The translations under genes and the position numbers were made by a program. Positions 24,259 through 32,612 of a stretch of 64,000 bases of DNA are shown here, piece by piece (position 1 is the first letter of the stretch; each line of letters begins with the position of its first letter). This DNA comes from Bacillus_BA songklensis (GTDB taxonomy: Bacteria > Bacillota > Bacilli > Bacillales > Bacillaceae_H), in contig NZ_JBHRZT010000039.1 of the NCBI RefSeq assembly GCF_042649685.1, forward strand, positions 1 to 64,000, written 5' to 3'. The notes beneath the pieces are model-generated. The model did not search any database and was not told the origin of the DNA. It saw only the letters and a list, made by a program, of their open reading frames with translations.

Positions 24259-25539
24259 ATGAGAGATCCACGTATCCAAAAACTTGAAGAGAACTGGAAA
24301 AACGAAGAGCGCTGGAAAGGGATTACAAGACCTTACTCGGCTGAAGACGTGATTCGTTTAAGAGGTTCTATCGATATCGAATATACATTAGCACGCCGTG
24401 GAGCAGAAAAGTTCTGGAACCTTCTTAATACGGAGGAATATGTTCATGCGTTAGGTGCTTTAACGGGTAACCAGGCTGTTCAGCAAGCGAAAGCCGGTTT
24501 GAAAGCGATATATTTAAGTGGATGGCAAGTAGCGGCTGACGCTAACTTATCCGGTCACATGTATCCGGACCAAAGCTTGTATCCGGCTAACAGTGTCCCC
24601 CATGTTGTAAAACGTATCAATCAAGCCCTTCAACGTGCGGATCAAATTCAACACATTGAAGGAGAAGGAGATATCGATTACTTCCTCCCGATCGTGGCAG
24701 ATGCTGAAGCGGGATTCGGCGGTCAGCTTAACGTATTTGAACTTATGAAAGCGATGATCGAATCAGGTGCGTCGGCCGTTCACTTTGAGGACCAGCTATC
24801 GTCTGAGAAGAAATGCGGCCACCTGGGCGGGAAAGTATTGCTGCCAACACAAACGGCAGTGCGCAACTTGATCTCTGCTCGTCTTGCAGCAGATGTCATG
24901 GGGACTCCAACTGTATTAATCGCTCGTACAGATGCCGACGCAGCGGATTTAATTACAAGCGACATTGATCCTGTAGATCGTGAATTTATTACAGGTGAAC
25001 GCACGGCAGAAGGCTTCTACCGCACTAGGGCGGGAATTGACCAAGCAATCGCTCGGGGGCTTGCCTACGCACCGTATGCCGATTTGGTCTGGTGCGAAAC
25101 ATCGGAGCCGAATTTGGAGCAAGCGCAGAAGTTTGCGGATGCGATTCATGCCAAGTTCCCTGGAAAACTGCTGGCATATAACTGCTCTCCATCTTTCAAT
25201 TGGAAGAAAAAATTGGATGAAAAAACAATTGAAACATTCCAGCAGCAAATTGCAAAAATGGGATATAAATTCCAATTCGTTACATTGGCCGGTTTCCATG
25301 CTTTGAACTACAGCATGTTTGAATTAGCAAGGGGCTATAAAACAAGAGGAATGGGTGCATACTCGGAGTTGCAGCAAAAAGAGTTTGCAGGTGAAGTATA
25401 CGGCTATACAGCAACAAGACATCAACGTGAAGTGGGAACAGGATATTTCGATCAAGTGGCACAGGTAGTATCGGGGGGAACCTCTTCGACAACGGCGTTA
25501 AAGGGGTCAACGGAGGAAGAACAATTTACAAAAGCATAA
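24259..25539 (+). CDS. aceA: Isocitrate lyase
   Basis: A 426-residue cytosolic enzyme that splits isocitrate into glyoxylate and succinate (glyoxylate shunt). The catalytic loop KKCGHLGGK with the active Cys is at about residues 189-197. Other conserved parts are YLSGWQVAADAN, VADAEAGFGG and the C-terminal YNCSPSFNWKK and FQFVTLAGFHALN. Length is normal and the frame is intact. AGGGGGATG precedes the start. Its operon partner malate synthase is destroyed directly upstream, so either a second malate synthase exists elsewhere or glyoxylate has another fate. Confidence 0.96.
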   Translation: MRDPRIQKLEENWKNEERWKGITRPYSAEDVIRLRGSIDIEYTLARRGAEKFWNLLNTEEYVHALGALTGNQAVQQAKAGLKAIYLSGWQVAADANLSGHMYPDQSLYPANSVPHVVKRINQALQRADQIQHIEGEGDIDYFLPIVADAEAGFGGQLNVFELMKAMIESGASAVHFEDQLSSEKKCGHLGGKVLLPTQTAVRNLISARLAADVMGTPTVLIARTDADAADLITSDIDPVDREFITGERTAEGFYRTRAGIDQAIARGLAYAPYADLVWCETSEPNLEQAQKFADAIHAKFPGKLLAYNCSPSFNWKKKLDEKTIETFQQQIAKMGYKFQFVTLAGFHALNYSMFELARGYKTRGMGAYSELQQKEFAGEVYGYTATRHQREVGTGYFDQVAQVVSGGTSSTTALKGSTEEEQFTKA

Positions 25540-25555
25540 AACATGGCACAAAAAG

Positions 25556-25589
25556 AATCCTTCATGCGAAAGCGTGAAGGATTTTTTTA
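25556..25589 (+). terminator. Terminator after aceA
   Basis: AATCCTTCATGC, GAAA loop, GCGTGAAGGATTTTTTT: a strong hairpin with a tetraloop. Confidence 0.93.
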
Positions 25590-25710
25590 TTGGCTAATAA
25601 GCGAGGATATGGCTCCCTTCTTAACCGAATAAGGATATGAAGGCATTCGCCTAAAAGATTTGGCGAATCAAAGGTTTTTCTAAATTTTATTGACTGAAAA
25701 GCTTCTCTTT

Positions 25711-25947
25711 TTAAGTTGCTTTTGCTAATAGAGTTTTGTATTTTGTAGAAAGTAACTCAAATTGCTGTTTGTCTCTCATGTCGAGTGCATCATTAATTTG
25801 GCTTTCTAACCTTTCTTTTTGATGGAGAAAAATCGATTCATCAATCACCATGTCAATATAGACATCGAGGATTTTCCTTACATTCGCTTCCATTTTTGCA
25901 TGAGCTAACGACTTCATCATTTCCGTATAAGATTTTTCATGTTTCAT
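25711..25947 (-). CDS. yhzC: IDEAL-domain small protein
   Basis: 78 residues, soluble and helical, ending in an IDEAL-type motif (LESQINDALDMRDKQQFELL, about residues 47-66), the short domain found in ComK-region and other Bacillus small proteins. AGGGGTGA precedes ATG. In B. subtilis yhzC lies near comK and the yhj genes; comK is not present here. The molecular role is unknown, perhaps a protein-protein adaptor. Confidence 0.75.
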   Translation of the reverse strand: MKHEKSYTEMMKSLAHAKMEANVRKILDVYIDMVIDESIFLHQKERLESQINDALDMRDKQQFELLSTKYKTLLAKAT

Positions 25948-26225
25948 GAGAAATCACCCCTGAAGCCTTTTTATTATTATATAGACCCACATTGCAAAAA
26001 ACAACTTTTTTCTGATTTTTTAGAAAAATTATTTTGCTCTTATAATAAGCATTCTGTGTTTCCTTTAAGACGAGAAAGAAGAGGCGGCGTCCTGTCTTTT
26101 CTTCCTTAAGTTTTGAGCAAGTGTTGTTTAGAGTGGAAATTTTTTTGCGATTAAATTTTTTTAAAGAGGGAATTGGTTGTAAAATAGAATGTAGAATGGA
26201 CGAGTATGTAATAAGGAGAAATTGA

Positions 26226-26834
26226 ATGGAATCACTACAACAATTTTTTTCGTTGGAATATATTTTAAAGTTATTGGAGGATTATCGGGCGCTTGGGCCT
26301 GTTCCAGGGCTTTTACTGCCAATGCTTGAAGCTTTTTTGCCTATCCTTCCTCTTTTTGCGTTCGTGATGGCTAATGCGGCTGCTTTCGGGTTGTGGCAAG
26401 GTTTTTTAATTTCATGGATCGGTGCATGTATAGGAGCATTTTTGGTATTTTTCCTTGTTAGGAAATATGGTCAAGAACAATTTTTTTCATTCTTAAGCCG
26501 ACATGGACAAATCCAAAAAATTATGGGATGGGTGGAACGCCATGGATTTGGTCCTCTATTTTTAATGTTATGTTTCCCGTTTACTCCATCCGCAGCCATT
26601 AATATAGTGGCCGGGCTCTCGCGTGTCAGCATGATCCAATTTGGTTTAGCTGTGTTAGGCGGAAAAATGGTCATGATTTTTATCATGAGCTTTATAGGGG
26701 CAGACTTGAAATCGTTTTTTGTACAGCCAATACGAACGGCTGTTGTCGCGGCTGTGATTTTTGCGCTTTGGTTCATTGGAAAACGAATTGAAGTCCGCTT
26801 GAATTACAAACTTAAACAAAGAAATTATGAATAA
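26226..26834 (+). CDS. yhjE: TVP38/TMEM64 (VTT/DedA-like) membrane protein
   Basis: 202 residues with about five hydrophobic segments. The VTT-domain signature includes GAFLVFFLVRKYGQE (about residues 62-76) and FTPSAAINIVAGLSRV (about 119-134) with a re-entrant loop. AAGGAG lies 6 bases before ATG. Family members are proposed lipid scramblases or transporters. It corresponds to B. subtilis yhjE by family and location. Confidence 0.82.
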   Translation: MESLQQFFSLEYILKLLEDYRALGPVPGLLLPMLEAFLPILPLFAFVMANAAAFGLWQGFLISWIGACIGAFLVFFLVRKYGQEQFFSFLSRHGQIQKIMGWVERHGFGPLFLMLCFPFTPSAAINIVAGLSRVSMIQFGLAVLGGKMVMIFIMSFIGADLKSFFVQPIRTAVVAAVIFALWFIGKRIEVRLNYKLKQRNYE

Positions 26835-26915
26835 AAGAGCTGCTTTTCGTCTATTGTGTAACAAGCAGTTTCTTTAAAAAAGACGGATGTTCCAGTGAAA
26901 TGTCCGTCTTTTTCT
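26833..26915 (+). terminator. Two consecutive terminator-like hairpins
   Basis: AAAGAGCTGCTT...AAGCAGTTTCTTT (26834-26876) is followed by AAAGACGGA...TCCGTCTTTTTC (26878-26914). The second is the better terminator. Confidence 0.75.
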
Positions 26916-27070
26916 TACTAATAAGGAAAAACAGAGACCGATTACGGTATGGATTCTGTGCTTGCACCGCCCGACAACCCATGCTTGTTACGTTACAATT
27001 TTCTTCTGCAAGTGTGTGACGAATCAAAAAATCTTTGGATAGAGAGGTGCTTTCGCTTTTAAAAGCATTT

Positions 27071-27095
27071 ATATAGGTGTAATTCACATCTATAT
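27071..27095. promoter_or_regulatory. Palindromic motif before the BTAD regulator
   Basis: ATATAGGTG, TAATT, CACATCTATAT, centred 58 bases before the regulator start. The core ATAGGTGTAATT recurs at 30414-30425, upstream of the PHB gene set. Confidence 0.5.
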
Positions 27096-27140
27096 GATAA
27101 AATATTATAAGAATATTAAGAAATGAGAGGTGTCCCTATC

Positions 27141-30100
27141 ATGCCTCCAAAAACGTATATTATCGAAACAAAAATATCTCCTCCCGATTTGAAAGAGCCT
27201 ATTCTTCAACGACCGCAGCTTATGAAGAAAATGCAACAAGTACTTCGTCATCCGCTGACTATCATTCATTGCGGTCCAGGATATGGAAAAAGCGCGGCTT
27301 TAGTGTCTTTTATCCATTCTGCAACAGTGACATACGGCTGGTATATGCTGGATATGAACGATTGTAATTTACTGCCTTTTTTGCGTTATATCACCTGCAG
27401 TCTTCGCAAACAGATTCCCAATTTTGGTGAGCAGTTACTGACATATATACACGATCCTGATCATTATTTGCATGAAGAGGATATACACTTTTTATGCGCT
27501 TTGTTTATTAACGAGGTTTCTGCTTATGGCCAAAACGTGTTACTCGTTTTAGATGACGTTCATCATATTCTCCCATCAATAGATATTCAACGGTGGATAC
27601 AATGGCTGTTAGAACATCAACCTTCCAACCTCTTTCTTGTATTATCCAGCCGCATAAAGATTAACTGGGCCTTTCTTTCTTCATTGAAAGTTAAGAAACA
27701 AGTTCTTGAGATTAATCAGGAAGATTTGGCCTTTACAAAAGAAGAAATTGAGGTCTTAGTGAACGATTACTACCATTACCCGCTCTGTTCTGCAGATATC
27801 GAAGTGATTTCGAATGTGACAGAAGGATGGATTCTGGCTGTACAGATGATTAGTCAGCAGCTTAGCAAAGCAGACCATGGGGTGGAATTTTTACAAAACA
27901 AAAATTCCTTAGAGGAACTCTTTTCCTTTTTAGCTATGGAGGTCTTCATGAATCAACCTTTAGAGACACAAGAATTTTTAGTGAAAACATCTATCTTTGA
28001 ACGAATCGACCCCTCATTATGCCGGCATGTACTAAACATCCCGGATGCACTTCCTATATTGGAGGACCTTCAAAGTCGAAATTTATTTCTCCTGATGGAT
28101 GGAAAAAATCAATTCCGTTACCATGCCTTATTCAAGGAGCTTTTAGAAACGCACCTAAAGAAAAATCCCTTGCTTTATACAGAGTTGAATATACATGCAG
28201 CCGTTTACTTTTTGCAGCAACAACAATATTGGCAGGCATTACAGCATTATAAAGCCATCGATGAATATGAACAAATGGCTCTTCTCCTTGGAAAGCATGG
28301 AGAGATAATGCTTGAAAAAGGATATTTACATCAACTTAAAGAGATGGTCGAACAAATACCGGATTCCATCAAAGATCAATATTACCTCGTGTGGTATTAC
28401 GAAGGTGAAGCCAATCGATATTATTGTATCTATCAAAAAGCGGAAGAATGTTATAAAAAAGCAGAAAAGATAGCATGTGCTTCAGGCGACATAAACGGTG
28501 AAGGAAAGGCGGCGGAAGGACAGGCGAAAATTTATCTGGATACCATTCAGCCTGGAAAAGCTGAGCGTTTTTTAAAACGTGCCATCACATGTGTCGAGAA
28601 GAGCAGCACATCTTCGGTAAAGGAGAGAGCAAGGCTTTATTATTTAATGGCAGAGAATTTAGTAAATGCCGGAAGAGCAAGTGAAGCAAGGAAGTGGTAT
28701 GAAAAAGGAAAGACGATGAATTTAGAATTGAATGACACGTCTTTAGAAATCAGACTAAAATTAAGAACCGGAAAGCTGGAAGAGGCACGAAAAAAACTAA
28801 TCGAAAAGGAAAGAGATTCAAACGGGCTTGTTTTACATCTGCAGCAATCCCATCGGGAAAATGTTCTTCTTTTATCATTGATTGAAGCATGGATCGGAAA
28901 CGCAGAAGAGGCGAAAAGGCTGGCAGATGATGGAATTAAGCAAGGGATTCATGTAAAGGCGCCTTTTTTGGAGGCGTGTGGATGGATAAGAATAGGGCAT
29001 GCAGTTCAGCTCCTTGAACGTTATAATCCAGAGCTTGCTCAAAAGTGCTACGAAACGGCTCTGGAAATGATGGATGAATTATTGGTTTCGAAAGGAAAAG
29101 CAGAAGCTCTTATGGGATTATGCCTTTTACACGGGTTTGCTGGTTTTTATGAAACCGCGATTCATCAAGGAAAAAAAGCTTTGAAAGAAACGGAACTTGT
29201 TAAAGATGCCTGGCTATCAGGGCTGATTCAACTTTGTATGGGAATCGCTGCTATCCACAATAAGCAATGGAAAGAAGGAAATGAGTTTTTAATGAAAGCA
29301 CGTCAATTATTTGTGGAATGCGGTGATGATTATGGACAAACGCTCGTTTACATGTGGAGAACGTTCACGGATTACGAATGCGGACAATGGGAAGGTTTTG
29401 AGCAGTCGCTGTCTTCTTTTTGGAAATTAATCGAACAGGGAAACTATGAATATTTGTTATTTAAACGAACAATGTTTGGGCCGAGGGATTTGAAACGATT
29501 TGTTCCTATTTTGCTTGAGGGGCAAAGACGGCACATTCATGAGGAGCAAATGATAAGGTTGTTGGAAAAGTGCGGAATAGGAGATGCGCTGAATCATCCG
29601 GGCTACACTCTTCGCATCCAAACCTTTGGATCATTCCGAGTATGGCTGGGCGATCGAGAAATTCAAGATCGGGACTGGCAAAGAGCCAAGGCAAAGGAGT
29701 TGCTCGAGCTGTTTGTTACAAACAGGCACACGTTATTACAAAAGGAAGAGATCATTGCTTCGCTATGGGCAGATGTTGAGGAGGGAACAGCTTTAAGAGA
29801 TTTAAAGGTAGCCTTAAATGCCCTCAACAATGTGCTTGAACCAAATCGCAAAGCAAGAAGCAATACGTTCTATATTCGGAGAATAGAAAGTTCATACGGC
29901 TTGAACGAACAAGCGGATTACGAAATAGATGCAGTAGAATTCGAGAAATGGGTTTATTTAGGATTGGAAGAAGGGAATGAAAAAAAAGCGATGCGATTCC
30001 TGCAAAAAGGATTGGCAATCTATAAGGGCGAGTATTTGGCGAATAGACGGTATGAGGATTGGTGTATCCATGAGAAAGAAAGATTAAGGCTGTATTTCTT

Positions 30101-30362
30101 GCGCGGTGCCGAAAAACTTGCCAGGCTTTTAATGGATGAAAAGCAATATGATCAAGCCATTCATTGGTGTGAAAAAATTTTAGAACAAGATGTTGTATGG
30201 GAAGAAGCTTATCGATTATTGATGATCTGTTACACCAAAAAAAATAACCGTCCGCAAGCATTGAAGGTGTATCGAAAATGTTGCGAGCAATTGAAAAAAG
30301 AACTTGAAATTAAGCCGATGGCCAAAACAGAGCAAGTGCATGAAATGATTAAAAACATGTGA
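27141..30362 (+). CDS. Large MalT-like regulator with AAA/NTPase, TPR and BTAD domains
   Basis: 1073 residues. The N-terminal STAND-type NTPase has Walker A GPGYGKSA (about residues 46-53) and Walker B VLLVLDDVHH (about 134-143). A middle array of helical TPR-like repeats spans about 340-800. The C-terminus has a winged-helix SARP-like domain (IQTFGSFRVWLGDREIQDRD, about 820) and a BTAD domain (about 920-1065). Unlike MalT it has no LuxR helix-turn-helix at the end. ATG at 27141 follows GAGAGGTG; the earlier ATG at 27123 overlaps that site. A shared palindromic motif lies before this gene and before the phaZ set downstream, which it probably controls. The effector is unknown. Confidence 0.88.
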   Translation: MPPKTYIIETKISPPDLKEPILQRPQLMKKMQQVLRHPLTIIHCGPGYGKSAALVSFIHSATVTYGWYMLDMNDCNLLPFLRYITCSLRKQIPNFGEQLLTYIHDPDHYLHEEDIHFLCALFINEVSAYGQNVLLVLDDVHHILPSIDIQRWIQWLLEHQPSNLFLVLSSRIKINWAFLSSLKVKKQVLEINQEDLAFTKEEIEVLVNDYYHYPLCSADIEVISNVTEGWILAVQMISQQLSKADHGVEFLQNKNSLEELFSFLAMEVFMNQPLETQEFLVKTSIFERIDPSLCRHVLNIPDALPILEDLQSRNLFLLMDGKNQFRYHALFKELLETHLKKNPLLYTELNIHAAVYFLQQQQYWQALQHYKAIDEYEQMALLLGKHGEIMLEKGYLHQLKEMVEQIPDSIKDQYYLVWYYEGEANRYYCIYQKAEECYKKAEKIACASGDINGEGKAAEGQAKIYLDTIQPGKAERFLKRAITCVEKSSTSSVKERARLYYLMAENLVNAGRASEARKWYEKGKTMNLELNDTSLEIRLKLRTGKLEEARKKLIEKERDSNGLVLHLQQSHRENVLLLSLIEAWIGNAEEAKRLADDGIKQGIHVKAPFLEACGWIRIGHAVQLLERYNPELAQKCYETALEMMDELLVSKGKAEALMGLCLLHGFAGFYETAIHQGKKALKETELVKDAWLSGLIQLCMGIAAIHNKQWKEGNEFLMKARQLFVECGDDYGQTLVYMWRTFTDYECGQWEGFEQSLSSFWKLIEQGNYEYLLFKRTMFGPRDLKRFVPILLEGQRRHIHEEQMIRLLEKCGIGDALNHPGYTLRIQTFGSFRVWLGDREIQDRDWQRAKAKELLELFVTNRHTLLQKEEIIASLWADVEEGTALRDLKVALNALNNVLEPNRKARSNTFYIRRIESSYGLNEQADYEIDAVEFEKWVYLGLEEGNEKKAMRFLQKGLAIYKGEYLANRRYEDWCIHEKERLRLYFLRGAEKLARLLMDEKQYDQAIHWCEKILEQDVVWEEAYRLLMICYTKKNNRPQALKVYRKCCEQLKKELEIKPMAKTEQVHEMIKNM

Positions 30363-30404
30363 AGGGGAAAGCGATGGGACTTTGTAACTTCTATGTAACC
30401 GCTT

Positions 30405-30436
30405 TTATATAAGATAGGTGTAATTAGCCTATATAA
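30405..30436. promoter_or_regulatory. Second copy of the ATAGGTGTAATT palindromic motif
   Basis: TATATAAGATAGGTGTAATT followed by AGCCTATATA. The outer TATATA arms and TAGG/CCTA arms pair. It lies just after the BTAD regulator gene and about 250 bases before phaZ. A near-cre sequence ATGTAACCGCTTTTA lies at 30393-30407 with one mismatch. Confidence 0.5.
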
Positions 30437-30490
30437 GGCAATGTTCACAATGGTGAAAATTTCAAACGCCTTCTTGATGCAGCTCCATTC

Positions 30491-30622
30491 ATGGAGAGAG
30501 TTGTGGACATTGTCTATTTATGTTCATTCATCATCTTTGTGGTAGCATGCCTTTCCTTATCAAAAATTCGGAAAAGAATCAGGAAATGTAAAAAAAGGAA
30601 AAACTTACACATGATTTCATAA
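30491..30622 (+). CDS. Possible small membrane protein
   Basis: A 43-residue frame: one hydrophobic segment (VDIVYLCSFIIFVVACLSLS, residues 5-24) followed by a strongly basic tail (KIRKRIRKCKKRKN). This topology is common in real small membrane proteins, but no good ribosome site precedes ATG. It lies between the regulator and phaZ. No family recognised. Confidence 0.35.
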   Translation: MERVVDIVYLCSFIIFVVACLSLSKIRKRIRKCKKRKNLHMIS

Positions 30623-30682
30623 GTGATGGACTAAAAATGAAGAAAGGCTCACTTTTAATAGAAGTGATATCGCAAAGGGGGG

Positions 30683-31594
30683 ATGAGCGTGGTAACATTG
30701 AAAACCGTCCAGTTAAAAAACGGTGAAACAATCGGATACCGTGAAAGAGAGGGGGGGGAACATGTTGTTATTCTTGTTCATGGCAACATGACATCATCAA
30801 AGCATTGGGATTTATTATTAGAAAACATGGATGAATCATTCAGGCTGTATGCTGTGGACATGAGAGGATTTGGAGTATCGACGTATTATACGCCTGTAAG
30901 CAGCATTCGTGATTTTGCCGAAGATCTTAAGCTTTTTGCAGATGAATTGCAATTAAAGAAATTTAGCTTAATAGGCTGGTCAACAGGCGGAGCTGTTAGT
31001 ATGCAATTTGTTGCCGATTATCCGGGGTATTGCGAAAAACTTGTATTATTGGCCTCTGCCTCTACAAGGGGTTATCCGTTTTACAGTACAAATGCCTTAG
31101 GGCAGCCAGACGTGACCAAACGTTTGAAGACAAAAGAAGAAGTGAAAAGAGATACAGGAAAGACAATTCCTGTGCAAACAGCTTATGATACGAAAAACCA
31201 AGCTTTTTTAAAACAAATGTGGAATATGCTGGTTTACCGGACAAATCAGCCGTCTGAAGAAAAATATAGGGAATATCTCGATGATATGTTGACACAGCGA
31301 AATTTAGCAGATGTTTATCATTGTTTGAATGTTTTTAATATAAGTCATATCAACAATGAAGCGGCAAAGGGGACAGGAGAAGTTTCGAAGATTGATATTC
31401 CGGTCTTAGTGCTTCGCGGTGATCATGATTTGGTTGTGACCGATAAAATGACAAAAGAAATTTTAAAGGATCTAGGAAAACGTGCCACCTATGTGGAATT
31501 AAAACATTGCGGGCACTCACCTTTGGTAGATAACTTAGACTTATTGACAAATCATATTTCAGAATTTTTAAAACATCAGGAGGTAACGAAATGA
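30683..31594 (+). CDS. phaZ: Alpha/beta hydrolase, probable intracellular PHB depolymerase
   Basis: 303 residues with an alpha/beta-hydrolase fold. The oxyanion region is LVHGNMTSS (about 31-39), the nucleophile Ser100 is in the lipase box GWSTGG, the acid is in LRGDHDLVV and the catalytic His is in KHCGHSPLV. Length and lipase-box position match the B. thuringiensis intracellular PhaZ (GWSMGG, Ser103; from memory). AAAGGGGGG lies before ATG. It overlaps the following reductase gene by ATGA, and a thiolase follows, a set that would mobilise 3-hydroxybutyrate polymer to acetyl-CoA. No PHA synthase is in the window, so a generic esterase remains possible. Confidence 0.7.
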   Translation: MSVVTLKTVQLKNGETIGYREREGGEHVVILVHGNMTSSKHWDLLLENMDESFRLYAVDMRGFGVSTYYTPVSSIRDFAEDLKLFADELQLKKFSLIGWSTGGAVSMQFVADYPGYCEKLVLLASASTRGYPFYSTNALGQPDVTKRLKTKEEVKRDTGKTIPVQTAYDTKNQAFLKQMWNMLVYRTNQPSEEKYREYLDDMLTQRNLADVYHCLNVFNISHINNEAAKGTGEVSKIDIPVLVLRGDHDLVVTDKMTKEILKDLGKRATYVELKHCGHSPLVDNLDLLTNHISEFLKHQEVTK

Positions 31595-32331
31595 GATTAG
31601 AAAATAAGGTAGCGATTATCACTGGTGCTGCAAATGGCTTAGGTTTAGAAGCTGTCCGTATATTCTTAAAAGAAGGCGCGAAGGTAGCGCTTGTTGACTT
31701 TGATGAAACAACAGGAAGGCAAAGAGCAGAAGAGTTAAGGGAAGCCGGCGGAGATGTGGAGTTTTTTAAAGTAAACGTTGCTGACCGAAAAGATGTGGAT
31801 GCCATGGTTAACGGAGTTGTTGATCGCTTCGGCAAAATCGATATTCTAATTAATAATGCAGGTATTACAAGAGACGGCTTTTTGACGAAGCTTTCGGTAG
31901 AAGATTTCCAAAGAGTCATCGATGTAAACTTGACAGGTGTATTTCATTGTACACAAGCGGTTGTTCCTCATATGATCGATCAAGGAAAAGGAAAAATTAT
32001 CAGCACTTCCTCCGTCTCGGGAGTTTATGGAAATATTGGTCAAACCAACTATGCCGCTGCTAAAGCAGCCGTAGTAGGGATGACTAAAACATGGGCAAAA
32101 GAATTAGCACGTAAAGGAATTAATGTAAATGCTGTTGCACCTGGGTTTATCGAAACAAACATGGTAGCGCAAGTCCCTGAAAAAGTGATCAATCAAATAA
32201 AAAGCACCATTCCGATGCAGCGTCTAGGCCAGCCTTCAGACATCGCATATGCTTACCTTTATTTGGCGTCTGATGAATCAAACTATGTAAATGGGACTGT
32301 TTTACATGTGGACGGCGGAATTATGATGTAG
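31591..32331 (+). CDS. phaB: SDR-family reductase, probable acetoacetyl-CoA reductase / 3-hydroxyacyl dehydrogenase
   Basis: A 246-residue short-chain dehydrogenase. The cofactor motif is TGAANGLG (residues 10-17), followed by NNAG (about 86), catalytic Ser in SSVSGVYG and YAAAK (Tyr about 151, Lys about 155). It is FabG/PhaB-like, with the C-terminal ESNYVNGTVLHVDGG. Translationally coupled to the hydrolase gene, with a thiolase next. In this setting it would convert between 3-hydroxybutyryl-CoA and acetoacetyl-CoA; FabG-like activity is the alternative. Confidence 0.82.
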   Translation: MRLENKVAIITGAANGLGLEAVRIFLKEGAKVALVDFDETTGRQRAEELREAGGDVEFFKVNVADRKDVDAMVNGVVDRFGKIDILINNAGITRDGFLTKLSVEDFQRVIDVNLTGVFHCTQAVVPHMIDQGKGKIISTSSVSGVYGNIGQTNYAAAKAAVVGMTKTWAKELARKGINVNAVAPGFIETNMVAQVPEKVINQIKSTIPMQRLGQPSDIAYAYLYLASDESNYVNGTVLHVDGGIMM

Positions 32332-32439
32332 GGAAAAGAGGCTCATTCAAGGGGGGCGGCTCGGGAGCGTAAAATCCTTTTATATCATCCTTGTTTATTT
32401 TTACATTAGTCATTGTCCTTAAGCCTGTTCAGAGTATTT

Positions 32440-32588
32440 TTGTTCTAACAACTTAAATAGGCTGAAAAGGTCTTCGCATAAGCGTTTGACAAGAGAATGT
32501 AAGGCAGATTGGCAAACGCTTATGCGTAAATCAATGGACGTGAATGTCTTTTATTCACGCCCATTGATTTATGTGAATTCATATAGTC
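32440..32588 (+). repeat. Dispersed repeat R1, copy D
   Basis: GGCTGAAAAGGTCTTCGCAT, hairpin 1 (CATAAGCGTTTG / CAAACGCTTATG), linker TGCGTAAATCA, hairpin 2 (AAATCAATGGACGTGAAT / ATTCACGCCCATTGATTT, one mismatch) and right border TTATGTGAATTCATATAG. It sits inside the probable pha operon, between the reductase and thiolase genes, so its hairpins could affect transcript processing or termination. Its left module is strongly decayed. Confidence 0.78.
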
Positions 32589-32612
32589 CAACGAGGGAAG
32601 GGAGAAAGAGAC

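Noticed and set aside
26851..27087. 78-codon minus-strand frame before the BTAD regulator
   Set aside because: It runs through two terminator hairpins and the regulatory palindrome; no ribosome site or family match.
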